From: Chrysophaeum taylorii
Taxonomy: Eukaryota; Sar; Pelagophyceae; Pelagomonadales; Pelagomonadaceae
DNA length: 64,000 nucleotides
Assembly (NCBI GenBank): GCA_029834535.1
Contig: JAQMWT010000314.1
Location: forward strand, 434,001 to 498,000
Direction of reading: 5' to 3'
Below, piece by piece: positions 39,242 through 47,865 of the stretch (the stretch's first letter is position 1; each line of letters opens with the position of its first letter). A model generated the notes under the pieces. It did not search any database. It had not been told where the DNA came from and saw only the letters and a program-made list of their open reading frames with translations. A program made the position numbers and the translations under genes.

Positions 39242-41065
39242 TCAGCGGTTCTGGGGGTCTGAGGAGGGTTGAGCAACCAGGTCCTTGAGTTTGCGCGTCG
39301 ACGGAGGAGGTCTAGTATTCATCACAGTCGCAGGGTGGTTGTACCAGGCGAGGATGCCTTTCTCGCCCGCGTGGTGGGCGAGGGTGAGGGGCGAGGTCCG
39401 CTTGACCCCGAAGACTTGGTTCATCTCGGCGGCTTGTTCGTCTCTGGAGGCCGTTCCCCAGTCTGAGACGTCGTAGTGGTGGGTGTGGACGGCCGTCGGG
39501 GCGACCTTTGGGGCGCGTCGCGGGGTGTCTCGGGTCTCGAGGGGCGAGGCCCGGGTCGTCCAGGCTAGGAGGTCGCCGTGGGTCTGGCCCGCGAGGGGTC
39601 GGGGATTGCGGCGGCGGTTGTTTCGATTCGGATTTGGCTGCTCGACGCGCCAGGTCGCGCGGACCCACTTCTCGAAATCGACGTCGTCGTCGACGAGGGG
39701 AGAGACCGCCGCGTGGAGGTCGTCAAAGTCCGGGTGGTCGGGGTGTTGCTTGAAGGCCTGGGCGACGATGGCCCTGCGGCGCTGGGAAAAGTTGCGCGAG
39801 ACTGCCGCGAGGAGATCTCGGCTTTTCAAACGGTCGCCGTCCCGAAATCTCGCGTAAACGCCCCGGAGATCGGGAAGGCCGCCGCCGCCGCCGAAAGCTC
39901 GATCGGCGGCGGCCCTGAAGTCGTCGTAGGAGCCCCCATCACCCAGCGCCACGAAAAAGTTCCGGAGCGCGAGAGGATCGCCGGTTCGACGCGCGGCAGA
40001 AATTAGGTCGCGAGCGTCGTCGTTTTCGCGGTCGAAAAAGAACAAACGGTCGAAGGCGGCGGCGAAGCGGGAGAGCTTGGCTTCGCCGGAGGCCTGGTGG
40101 TCCAGCAGCAGCTTGAGGACGTCCGGGGGCACCTGGACGCCCATCGCGAACACCCGGTCTTGGAACTGCGCGGCCGTCACGTCTCCGGAACCGAGCTTGC
40201 GAACCGCGGCGAGGATCTGCTGGCGCTGGAGCTGCCGGACAGCGGGCGCGTCCCATCCCGGATCCAGAGCACGCCTCGTCTCGAGCCGCGACCGCGAGAC
40301 CTGCCTCGCCTCGTCGTCAACCTCGAAGCTGCTGCTGCTGCTGCTGCAAAGGCGCGACGGCTCTCTCCTCGGCGGCAGCGCCGGCTCGTCTTCGCGCTTG
40401 CCAAACATCGACGCGTTCCGCGAGGGATCGGTCCGGCGGATGCTCGGAGTGTCGCGGCGCTGGCCGGCCGCCTCCTCGCGGTACGCGGGGCGCGAGGGAT
40501 GCCCCTGGAGCGCTGCGGTCCCCAAAGCTACGGGAGCGCCGTCGCCGAGCGTCAGAGTCCGCAAAAACGACGCGAGAGCGAGGTCGTTCGAGCTCCGGGC
40601 CTTTGCCAGCGCGGCCTCGAGGTCCGAGGTGGCCGCGAGCCCCAAATCCTGGACTCGTCGCACGACCTCGGCGTCGTCGACCCTTCCCATCGAATACGAA
40701 CGGAAGAGGTCGCGAAGCTGAGTTCGCTTATCTCGCGCGATCGAAGCTTGCCGCGAGGCCAGCGCCGCCGAAGCCCGCATGCGCGCGGGCTGCACGGGGG
40801 CCGGGCCCCAGGCCCGCGAAGTCGGCGGCCCGGGGGCGGGCGCACCAAGATTCTCTTCGCGCTCGACAGCATCCCGAAATTCAGAAAAGTCGACGCCTTC
40901 GCCTTGGATGGCGCACTGACACAGAAGATCGTCGACCACGGGCATCCCGAACTCGAGGCCCAGGCCCTCGAGGGCCTCGGTGAACGCCGACACCGGGATC
41001 CGCGAAGAAGACCCGTGCCGGCTCAAGGCGCCAACGACGCAAAGCTTGAGGTCGCGCCGGAGCAT
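39242..41065 (-). CDS. Large EF-hand-like repeat protein, hypothetical
   Basis: 607 residues, single exon. Helix-loop-helix segments of degenerate EF-hand type recur: RIPVSAFTEALEGLGLEFG...VDFSEFRDAV, LRDLFRSYSMGRVDDAEVVRRVQ, AAVRKLGSGDVTAAQFQDRVFAMG, VYARFRDGDRLKSRDLLAAV and DFDDLHAAVSPLVDDDVDFEKWV. Calcium ligands are largely missing, so they are probably structural. The C-terminus contains conserved-looking blocks (NQVFGVKRTSP, GEKGILAWYNHPATVMN) reminiscent of flagellar-associated proteins in algae and protists. I cannot name the orthologue. Divergent with the plastid protein gene (47 bp). Confidence 0.65.
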   Translation of the reverse strand: MLRRDLKLCVVGALSRHGSSSRIPVSAFTEALEGLGLEFGMPVVDDLLCQCAIQGEGVDFSEFRDAVEREENLGAPAPGPPTSRAWGPAPVQPARMRASAALASRQASIARDKRTQLRDLFRSYSMGRVDDAEVVRRVQDLGLAATSDLEAALAKARSSNDLALASFLRTLTLGDGAPVALGTAALQGHPSRPAYREEAAGQRRDTPSIRRTDPSRNASMFGKREDEPALPPRREPSRLCSSSSSSFEVDDEARQVSRSRLETRRALDPGWDAPAVRQLQRQQILAAVRKLGSGDVTAAQFQDRVFAMGVQVPPDVLKLLLDHQASGEAKLSRFAAAFDRLFFFDRENDDARDLISAARRTGDPLALRNFFVALGDGGSYDDFRAAADRAFGGGGGLPDLRGVYARFRDGDRLKSRDLLAAVSRNFSQRRRAIVAQAFKQHPDHPDFDDLHAAVSPLVDDDVDFEKWVRATWRVEQPNPNRNNRRRNPRPLAGQTHGDLLAWTTRASPLETRDTPRRAPKVAPTAVHTHHYDVSDWGTASRDEQAAEMNQVFGVKRTSPLTLAHHAGEKGILAWYNHPATVMNTRPPPSTRKLKDLVAQPSSDPQNR

Positions 41066-41112
41066 CTAACTGCCACAAACACTAACGGACTCGAGAGAAC
41101 AACAACAACGGA
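41066..41112. promoter_or_regulatory. 47-bp divergent intergenic region
   Basis: The only sequence between the ATGs of the EF-hand-like gene (minus) and the plastid membrane protein (plus). Confidence 0.5.
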
Positions 41113-41571
41113 ATGCACACACAAATGACGTGGTTGGTGTTGTTCGCCACCACCACCACCGCCTTCGTGGTGATGACGCCACCCACAACCCCACGGACGA
41201 CGCGGCGTGCCTCCTTCGAGCCCGTGGTGGACTCGACGATCCTCGTGCAACAGCTCACGGTCGTCGGGGTGTCCTCGGCCGCCTTCGCCTACTGGTGGCT
41301 CGTCACCGTGCCCGAGAAAAGGCTCGAGGTGTCGAGGTCGAAGAAATCCGGCGAAATCAAGGAGTACCTCGACGACATCGACACTCCCTTTGAAAAATGG
41401 CTCTTCGCCGATTGGCTCGACCCAAAAAAACGCAAAGACCCCGCGATTCCGTTTCTGCCAAAGGCAAAATTCAACTCTGGGGATAACCCCATCCTCGTCG
41501 CGACGGCGCTCATCATGGCAACAGGCGTTCTTAGCGAAATCCTCCTCAAAATCGGGGCCGCCGCTAACTAG
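41113..41571 (+). CDS. Small plastid-targeted membrane protein, hypothetical
   Basis: 152 residues. The N-terminus MHTQMTWLVLFATTTTAFVV has a signal peptide ending near an AF-type cleavage site (TTAF/V), followed by a Thr/Pro/Arg-rich transit-like stretch: the bipartite plastid targeting of heterokont algae. Two membrane helices follow (VVGVSSAAFAYWWLV and PILVATALIMATGVLSEILL), flanking a charged segment with WLFADWLDPKKRKDPAIPFLPKAKF. I recall no named family. The stop overlaps the 3' end of the convergent glycosyltransferase gene by eight bases. Confidence 0.65.
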   Translation: MHTQMTWLVLFATTTTAFVVMTPPTTPRTTRRASFEPVVDSTILVQQLTVVGVSSAAFAYWWLVTVPEKRLEVSRSKKSGEIKEYLDDIDTPFEKWLFADWLDPKKRKDPAIPFLPKAKFNSGDNPILVATALIMATGVLSEILLKIGAAAN

Positions 41572-42718
41572 GCGTGTAGACCTGGGCGTTTCCGCGGCGC
41601 GAAAAGAGGACCATGCCGTTCTGGCTAAACGGGTCTTCGGTCGGAAGAAAGCTCTTCTGGCCGTGCCACATCCAGAACCGCCGGTCCGCGGTAGTACACT
41701 CGATTGCGAACTGGCAGAGGGCCGCGTTGAGGGCGGACTGGTCGCGCCGCTGGTTGGTGTTTCCCACGCTGTCGGGCGGGTAGAGGCACGTGCGGTTCGC
41801 AGAGCACGCGGCGACTTTTGGGAGAACGTCGAGATGAAACCGCGACTTCGGCTTGACCCCAACAAAGGCCGAGGTGCACTCGGGGAGCGAGGCGAAAGGC
41901 GCCTCGCACCCAAAAAACGCGAGCGTCGCCGGGCGCACAGTCTTGGCCGTCGGAAACCTATGCCCTGCCACCGTCAGGAAGTAGCCCGTCTCGTCGATCG
42001 CCGCGAGGACCTCGTCCAGCGGACTCCGCACTTCGGTATTGGCGTCGAGCCACAAGACCGAACGCTCCTCCTCCCGGAGAATTTGCAAAATCACCCAGGC
42101 CTTCCACCCGACAAGCCCCACATCTGTTGTTGTTGTTGTTGTTGTCCACTCGAAGAAGAACGGCGTCACCCGACGCACGTTCCGCCACCGCGACGCGGTT
42201 TCTGCTTCTGCCGCGTCGAGACCCAGGTCGAACACGACCACGGGCAGCTCGGGCTCCCAGGTTTGAAGGGACCCGACGAGGTTTGAGAGCCGCGGGAAGT
42301 ACGGGGCGTCGGCGGCGGTGACGATGGTCGCGGGAGGACCTCGTCGTCGTCGTTTTTTTTTTTTCTCCTCGTCGTCGTCGTTTCGAGGGCCGATTCTGAA
42401 CCTCACAGCGTCGTGTTCGCGCAGGTGGCAGTCGAGGCGCGTTCCGTTCGGGAACGCGGCGTAGGCCTCGAGCCTGTGCACCCCCGCAGCGAGCCCTTCC
42501 GGGAGCGCGAGGGGGTCGGGGGTGCAACGGATCGTCGAAGCATCGTCGTCGACCGCGACGCACACCACGGCCACCGACACCAGCCACGGCGGCATCACCA
42601 AGGCCTCCAGCACGAGGGGGGGCGTACCATCCCACCGCGACCCGTGGGCCGGCGACACGATGTCGACCTGCGTCGAAATTAACAAACCCGCGACCTCGAC
42701 AACGCAGGGCGCTAGCAT
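41564..42718 (-). CDS. Glycosyltransferase-like protein (GT-A, DUF1647-like)
   Basis: 384 residues. The N-terminal 110 residues form a beta-rich accessory region. From about 128 on the sequence resembles a GT-A nucleotide-sugar transferase: TIVTAADAPYFPRLSNLVGSL, LPVVVFDLGLD, GWKAWVILQILREEERSVLWLDANTEV (DAN in the position of the DxD metal motif) and DQSALNAALCQF. This pattern is found in DUF1647 and GT8-like proteins. A Lys/Arg/Asp run (DDDEEKKKKRRRRG) comes from a CGT repeat at 42340-42380. The initial residues are not a clear signal peptide. Acceptor and donor unknown. Confidence 0.65.
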   Translation of the reverse strand: MLAPCVVEVAGLLISTQVDIVSPAHGSRWDGTPPLVLEALVMPPWLVSVAVVCVAVDDDASTIRCTPDPLALPEGLAAGVHRLEAYAAFPNGTRLDCHLREHDAVRFRIGPRNDDDEEKKKKRRRRGPPATIVTAADAPYFPRLSNLVGSLQTWEPELPVVVFDLGLDAAEAETASRWRNVRRVTPFFFEWTTTTTTTDVGLVGWKAWVILQILREEERSVLWLDANTEVRSPLDEVLAAIDETGYFLTVAGHRFPTAKTVRPATLAFFGCEAPFASLPECTSAFVGVKPKSRFHLDVLPKVAACSANRTCLYPPDSVGNTNQRRDQSALNAALCQFAIECTTADRRFWMWHGQKSFLPTEDPFSQNGMVLFSRRGNAQVYTPS

Positions 42719-42744
42719 ATACGTCGTCTTAGGGGGTTAAGGTT
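42719..42744. promoter_or_regulatory. 26-bp divergent intergenic region with GGGGGTTAAGGTT
   Basis: The shortest head-to-head spacer in the window. The ATGs of the glycosyltransferase (minus) and the thioredoxin (plus) are separated by only 26 bases, including TTAGGGGGTTAAGGTT. Confidence 0.55.
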
Positions 42745-43362
42745 ATGAGGAAGAGTCTCGCCGTCGTCTTGTTGGTCGTCACCGCCGCCGCGGTCCCGTC
42801 GCGGAGGAAGATTGGTGTGGCCGTCGTGCGCGGCGGGAGCGATGCGCTCAAGCCGTCGCGGTCCTTTGTCGGGCGGTTCCTCGCGGCCATCCGCGAGTTC
42901 TTGGCCAGCTTCTTCGACCCAGCTTTCGGGGGCTCGAAGGCCCCAACAAAGCAGCCCCCCGTGAAAAAGAAGACATATCCGCGGACAACGGCGCCGCGAA
43001 GGGGTCGTACGGTGACCGTGGACGACCTCAAGCAGCTCGAGGGGGGCGAGGTCAAGGCGGTGCGGACGGAAGAAGACTTCGCGCGCTTCATCCGGGGGAA
43101 CAAGCTCGTTGTCGCCGATTTTTGGGCTTCGTGGTGCGGGCCCTGCCAGACCATGAAGCCAAAGTTTGCGGCACTCTCGGACCGTCTCAACCGCAAGGCC
43201 ACCTTCCTCGCGGTCGACGTCGACGCGGCGAAGCCAATTGCGCAAAAGTACAGCGTCTCCTCGATGCCGACTTTTGTTTTCTTTAAAAATGGCAAGGAAC
43301 TCGATCGGTTCTCCGGCGCCGACGAGTCCAGGCTCGAATCGTTGATCTCCAAACTCGCGTAA
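42745..43362 (+). CDS. Thioredoxin with N-terminal targeting extension
   Basis: 205 residues. A hydrophobic N-terminus (MRKSLAVVLLVVTAAAVPS) and a 70-residue basic linker precede a complete thioredoxin domain (about 102-205): VVADFWASWCGPCQTMKPKFAAL with the WCGPC redox site, FLAVDVDAAKPIAQKYSVSSMPTFVFFKNGKEL with the cis-Pro, and a final helix. The leader suggests routing through the ER, either to the plastid or to a secreted or endomembrane site. It acts as a disulfide reductant. Single exon. Confidence 0.92.
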   Translation: MRKSLAVVLLVVTAAAVPSRRKIGVAVVRGGSDALKPSRSFVGRFLAAIREFLASFFDPAFGGSKAPTKQPPVKKKTYPRTTAPRRGRTVTVDDLKQLEGGEVKAVRTEEDFARFIRGNKLVVADFWASWCGPCQTMKPKFAALSDRLNRKATFLAVDVDAAKPIAQKYSVSSMPTFVFFKNGKELDRFSGADESRLESLISKLA

Positions 43363-43869
43363 TATTTATTTAATAGAGTGTTTTTTTATTTAAAATTGGG
43401 GGGAGGGGGGGGAGGGAAAAAAATACCACAACTAGAGGCATATATCCGAGATGGTGCGCGGGCGGACCCTGTGATGATGTGGTGGTCCGGTCCGGTCCGG
43501 TCCGGTGATGGGTGTAACACTGTCGCAAGCTCCTTTCGCTTGATGGTGAGTGCGAGAGTGAGTGCTTAGGGGGGCGAAAAAGGCCCCCAATGCTGATGAT
43601 GATTGATGTGCGTTCCTGAGTGTGAGTCCAAGTGTAAAAGAGGCAGCAAGCGAACATGTTCATGCTGCTGCTGGTGTCGTTGTTCTTCTTGTTGAAAAAC
43701 AAGGAGGAAACATGTTGTTGTCAGAGGAACAACAAGCAGCACACTACTTCAGAAGAGAGAGAGAAAAAAAAGAATGAAGCGCGGCACCATCATCATCATC
43801 ATCATCATGGTCGAAAAAGAAGAAGAAGAAGAAGAAGAAGGTTTTTCAAAAAAAAAAGAGACTAAGCCC
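43363..43869. other. Spacer with CCGGT pentamers and GAA/CAT runs
   Basis: CCGGT/GGTCC tandem at about 43481-43506, CAT run at 43788-43808 and GAA run at 43815-43842. No gene. Confidence 0.6.
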
Positions 43870-44919
43870 TCACCAGGCGACGCCGGTGGGAGAGTGCAGT
43901 ATTTGGGGACTGCCAAAGTAGAGAGGGGCACCGCGAACGCAGGGCACAGTCGGGACCGCGGCGAACGATAGCATAATCGGCTTGTCCTTTCGACGACGGC
44001 GCGTCGCAGGAAGCGCGACGGCGAAGGGGGCGGGATCATCTTCGTGGACGAGGACGACTTGGCCGAGGTGGTGGCGCTGCTGCGCGATGAGGGAATTCAC
44101 TTCGTCGCAGACCGTATGGATCGCGCGGCGCCAGAGGTAGTCGAGAGGGCGAAGAAGGTGCGAATCGGTGGTGGGGCGCTTCTTGAGGAGGACATCCTGC
44201 GCAAAATCGAGGACCTCAGCAGCGAGACTCTGGAGCTTGCGCTCCTGGCCGGCGTCGAGGGCCAGCGCGTCGCAAGGTCTCGAAGAAAAAACTTCGTCGC
44301 GGCAACGGCCGGGGAACTCCCCGATAAAAAAGTCGTCCGGCGAGTCGTAGCCCCAGCTCTGATAGCGGCAGTTCATTTGGTACCGCAGGTCTTTGATCTC
44401 GTCGCGGTGCTGCCGGCGCAATTTCTGATTCCACGCCGGAAGCAGAATCCTGTCGCGCGCTTGGCGCGTCACGGCCGTCAGCATCGCCGCGCGCGAAGAC
44501 CCCAAGGTCGCGAGGGTTGGGGTCGGCAGCAGGTGCCTCGGCACGGCGCGCTTGACTTCGACGCGGCGACCGTCGATGACGTGTTCCGAGTTCAATACGG
44601 CCCGAACCGCCTCGACCGACCGGAAACTTATGAACCCGAAGCACCGAGATATCCCCGTCTTCTTGTGCCGCATCACGATCACTTCCACAACCTCGCCGTA
44701 CAACGCGAAGTGTTCCTTGAGCTGCGCCTCGTACGTCTGCCGGCTGATGCCCCCAACGAAGAGCTGCTGCTCGGGCTCTTGCGGCCATGCAGCGAACGGC
44801 GCGAGCGCCCCCGTGTACAGCGGCTGTGCGCGGACGGGGGGGCGCCACCCTTCCATCCCGAGCTGCTCGACGAGGGTCATCTGCTCCAATTTCAGGCTCA
44901 ACCGAGGTGTACTTGTCAT
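43870..44919 (-). CDS. RRM RNA-binding protein (hnRNP/Musashi-like)
   Basis: 349 residues with one RRM at about 52-128: RNP2 is QLFVGGI and RNP1 is RCFGFISF, with SVEAVRAVLNSEHVIDGRRVEVKRA completing the fold. The form of the domain (VGGI...YGEVVEVIVMRHKKTGISRCFGFI) is that of hnRNP A/Musashi/DAZAP1 proteins, though those usually have two RRMs. The remaining 220 residues are helical and basic with no known domain (LRYQMNCRYQSWGYDSPDDFFIG). Probably mRNA binding in nucleus or cytoplasm. Single exon. Confidence 0.85.
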   Translation of the reverse strand: MTSTPRLSLKLEQMTLVEQLGMEGWRPPVRAQPLYTGALAPFAAWPQEPEQQLFVGGISRQTYEAQLKEHFALYGEVVEVIVMRHKKTGISRCFGFISFRSVEAVRAVLNSEHVIDGRRVEVKRAVPRHLLPTPTLATLGSSRAAMLTAVTRQARDRILLPAWNQKLRRQHRDEIKDLRYQMNCRYQSWGYDSPDDFFIGEFPGRCRDEVFSSRPCDALALDAGQERKLQSLAAEVLDFAQDVLLKKRPTTDSHLLRPLDYLWRRAIHTVCDEVNSLIAQQRHHLGQVVLVHEDDPAPFAVALPATRRRRKDKPIMLSFAAVPTVPCVRGAPLYFGSPQILHSPTGVAW

Positions 44920-46412
44920 CTCGTCCTTTTTGTTGAGAGACCGTGTGTTGATGGAATGTGCTGATCGGCTTTGACGCCCCGAATCTGTGTGGAAACTATG
45001 GCAAATCTATTAGTCTCCTGCCGAAGCGTTTGCCGTCTTGCCACGGACAGTATCCACACTTCTCGATGTATGCCTGTAGTATATTCATTTTCTCTTCCAA
45101 ACTGAAGCTGACCTCATGGGACGTTGCGGACTCGGGGGAAACACTCTTGGTCTTCGCGGGATATTCCTGCATAAACTTCACCCCAAACTGAACTGGCGCG
45201 TGCTGTCGGAAAACAAAATTTTATGTCATCATCATCACATCAAGAACTGGAAAATTAAGAAAAGAAAAGAAACACATCTCATCATCCAAGGGGGGGGGGG
45301 TGCGGTCGACGCCACAGGTAGGGTAGGTAGGTCTCTCCTTATGCTTTCGGCCGTGGTGGTCCAAGGAAAGCATCCTATGCCTGGGACTGACTGACCGACG
45401 CGCAACGGCCGAATTTGCTTCTTTTATCCCGAGCCGAGGAGTGCTCGATCAAAATACAGCATATGCGTCGGGTGGTGACATCTTCAACACACGAGACCCG
45501 GGGCGAGACGCCGTCCACCTTTTCATCAACACCACAGTCGTACAAAAAAAACGGGAATAATAATTCTTCTAGTTTTGTGCTGGCTATAGATAAAGAAAGA
45601 AAAAGTGCTGGCGATTGATAAAAAATCCCGAAAGTAAAAGGACTTGTGGAAATAGATTTTTCTTACAACGGTTGCGATCTTGCCATAGAACAGTATCCAC
45701 GACCTCTACTGCAATCAAGATACATAACAACTTGTTTTGGGGTGACGCTTTGCTTGTTCCAGGGCTGGCCGTTTAGCACCCGGAAAAAAAGTCCTCCGCG
45801 CCGGGATGGGGTTCGCTCGGTCGGGCAGAACGCGCGACGGACAGGTCGATTGTTCGCGGACCAACACACGTTCGCGGCCTGCGACGCTTTTGCACGACCT
45901 CGCACAAGACCGCGCGCAGTGGCGGTCCGCCATCAGCAAGTCCTCGTCCCTCCCCCCCAACTGCGTGATTTTCCTCTGTGATTCCGGATCGACTCCTACT
46001 CGTCCGGCCTGGGTCACATGGCTCCCATCATGCCTCGGGCAAGGTCAGAAGGTAGTTCGGTAGTTAGCTTTGCTTGTAAACAGCAGAGGAAGCGGTTACT
46101 GAGAGGGAGCCAGCGGAGTTCCTTCTCAACAGTCAGTAAGGGGGGGGGGGGGAAGAGCTGACAGTGGGACCTCCGCCGGCAGCGGCTTCATTGACACTAG
46201 GCTTTTTTTTTGGTTGCGAGGGCGGTCGCTGCGTACGGGGTGTCCCGCGTAGGTCCCATCAGGCTGCGCTCCTCCAGCAGCACCGAGCATCCGAGTGGGG
46301 GGAAATTGTAAGTGGACCCCCGCCCCACAAGTACAGATAATATTCTACAAGGTGCTCTCTATTTTTATTGATGGAGCTGGTTGTTTTTGATTATTTGCCT
46401 GCGAATAATTCA
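44920..46412. other. Long spacer, possible LINE tail scrap near 45.9 kb
   Basis: No intact gene. On the plus strand near 45870-45940, LLHDLAQDRAQWRSAI resembles the W..LAQDR..WR motif at the C-terminus of many LINE ORF2 proteins, but the context is too short to be sure. Homopolymer G-runs occur at 45289-45300 and 46140-46152. Confidence 0.3.
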
Positions 46413-46724
46413 TCACAACCAAGTCTGCTCCTCGATGGTTACCTCGCGCGCCTTGCTCCTCGCAATCGCGTCGGCCTTTCGCGCCGCCTTGGCCGCCGCG
46501 AGGCGGTCCCTGGTGACCTCGGCGTCCTTCTCGATTTCGGCAAACCTCGTCTTTTCCTCCTTTGTCTGATCCTCCTTCAAGAGCGTGACCATCGCGTGGA
46601 GCAAGGTATCGTAGCAGACCTTGTCCTCCTTGGGAAAAAAACGCTCGAAGGCGCCGCGGCGCGTGATTTCTTGGCGAAGCTCGTAGGTGCTCATCGAATG
46701 GACATTGCGAATCGCGTTAGACAT
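46413..46724 (-). CDS. Small helical protein, hypothetical (SAP-like N-terminus)
   Basis: 103 residues from ATG 46724, or 93 from a second ATG at 46694. The first half (STYELRQEITRRGAFERFFPKEDKVCYDTLLHAMVTLLKED) has a SAP/helix-extended-loop-helix pattern with the L..E...RG motif. The second half is a charged coiled coil (AEIEKDAEVTRDRLAAAKAARKADAIARSKAREV). I do not recognise a named family. It is divergent with ADAT1, with 38 bp between starts. Confidence 0.6.
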   Translation of the reverse strand: MSNAIRNVHSMSTYELRQEITRRGAFERFFPKEDKVCYDTLLHAMVTLLKEDQTKEEKTRFAEIEKDAEVTRDRLAAAKAARKADAIARSKAREVTIEEQTWL

Positions 46725-46762
46725 CTCTTAGGAGGGTTAAAGGTCTGCAGGGTAAGCAAAGA
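46725..46762. promoter_or_regulatory. 38-bp divergent intergenic region with GAGGGTTAAAGG and CAGGGTAAG
   Basis: Contains two copies of the AGGGTTA/AGGGTAA-type motif between the ATGs of the small helical protein (minus) and ADAT1 (plus). Confidence 0.55.
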
Positions 46763-47854
46763 ATGCGGCACGCGGAGAAGTCGAGACCGTCGACGCATCC
46801 GCTGGCCGACGCCATCGCGCGCTCGACGCTCGAGGTGTTTCGGGCGCACGCGTGCCCCGTCTCGGCCCAGACGGTCGTCGCGAGTATCGTTGCCGTGTCC
46901 GATGATGGTGGTGTCCGCGTGCTGGCGTATGGCGTCGGCACCAAGGTCGCCGCGCTCGACGCGATCAAGGCCGACACCACGGGCGAAGTGGTGCGCGACG
47001 CGCACGCCGAGGTCCTCGCGCGGCGCGGGTTTGTGCGTTACTGCTACGAGACGCCCTCGCCGTTGCGCGCGGGGGAACGGCTCGCGCTCTACGCGTCGTC
47101 TGCGCCTTGCGGGAACTCGACGATTCGACGATGGGCGAGGCGGCACGCGGGAACCCACGCGCCAATCCTCGTGCACGCCGCGGGGCAGGTCGATCTTCTT
47201 TTGAAGAAACACCCGGGCGCCGCACCGGAGGAGGCCCCCGCCTGGATGCCCAAGGGGTGTTGCCGGGCGGGAACGTCGTCGTCGTCGTCGCACTCTTGCT
47301 CGGACAAGGTCGCGCGCTGGGTCGCCCTCGGGTTGCAGGGCGCCCTGCTCTCGCCGCGCGGGAAGATGGAGCTCAGCTTGATCGTTGTGGGCCGAAAGTA
47401 CTCGTTCGAGCACGTACGCCGCGCTGTGTGCTGCCGGGTTCGGAAGCTCGGACGCCACCCGGATCTCGCGGGTACCGGCGTCAAGCTCGACGACGGCGTC
47501 TACCAGCCAGGGTGTGGTGCCACCTTCGACGCCGCGTGCTACGCGTGGTGGGCGACGCGCGAGGGACCTCCCGAGGTCCTCGACGGCCGCACGGGCAGGC
47601 GGACCGACGGCGCGCCCTCGGATCTCTGCAAGCTCGCTCTCTGGCGCGCCTTTGGCGGCGGCGACTTTTCAACCTACGAGGCCGCCAAGCGCGACCTCGC
47701 GGCGGGCTGGTACGCCCGCGACAGGGACACTTTTTTCGCCAGCCCCCCGTTCGACCAATGGGTCTCAAAAAGGACCAAAAGCGTCCCCGAAGAAGAAGTT
47801 GACGTCGCGTTATTATCTTCGGGCCGCTGCCGCTCGTCGTTTTTTTTTTCTTAG
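46763..47854 (+). CDS. ADAT1: tRNA-specific adenosine deaminase 1 (ADAT1/Tad1)
   Basis: 363 residues. It converts A37 of tRNA-Ala to inosine. The adenosine-deaminase editing domain has its zinc ligands and proton shuttle in order: HAE at 81-83 (VVRDAHAEVLARRGFVRY), Cys in ASSAPCGNST (about 116) and Cys in SHSCSDKVARWVALGLQGALLS (about 179). The family start STLEVFRAH...QTVVASIVAV and the C-terminal KLALWRAF also match. It has no double-stranded RNA-binding domain, consistent with ADAT1 rather than ADAR. The tail ends in Phe residues encoded by a T-run. The stop is 11 bp from the stop of the convergent DnaJ gene. Confidence 0.93.
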   Translation: MRHAEKSRPSTHPLADAIARSTLEVFRAHACPVSAQTVVASIVAVSDDGGVRVLAYGVGTKVAALDAIKADTTGEVVRDAHAEVLARRGFVRYCYETPSPLRAGERLALYASSAPCGNSTIRRWARRHAGTHAPILVHAAGQVDLLLKKHPGAAPEEAPAWMPKGCCRAGTSSSSSHSCSDKVARWVALGLQGALLSPRGKMELSLIVVGRKYSFEHVRRAVCCRVRKLGRHPDLAGTGVKLDDGVYQPGCGATFDAACYAWWATREGPPEVLDGRTGRRTDGAPSDLCKLALWRAFGGGDFSTYEAAKRDLAAGWYARDRDTFFASPPFDQWVSKRTKSVPEEEVDVALLSSGRCRSSFFFS

Positions 47855-47865
47855 GAAGACTACTA

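Noticed and set aside
40097-41128. 343-codon plus-strand frame opposite the EF-hand-like gene
   Set aside because: No domain and Arg/Gly-rich; the minus-strand protein has recurring helix-loop-helix units.
45646-46063. Plus- and minus-strand frames near 45.7-46.0 kb as a host gene
   Set aside because: Short, overlapping, without consistent codon bias; only a weak LINE-tail similarity is noted.
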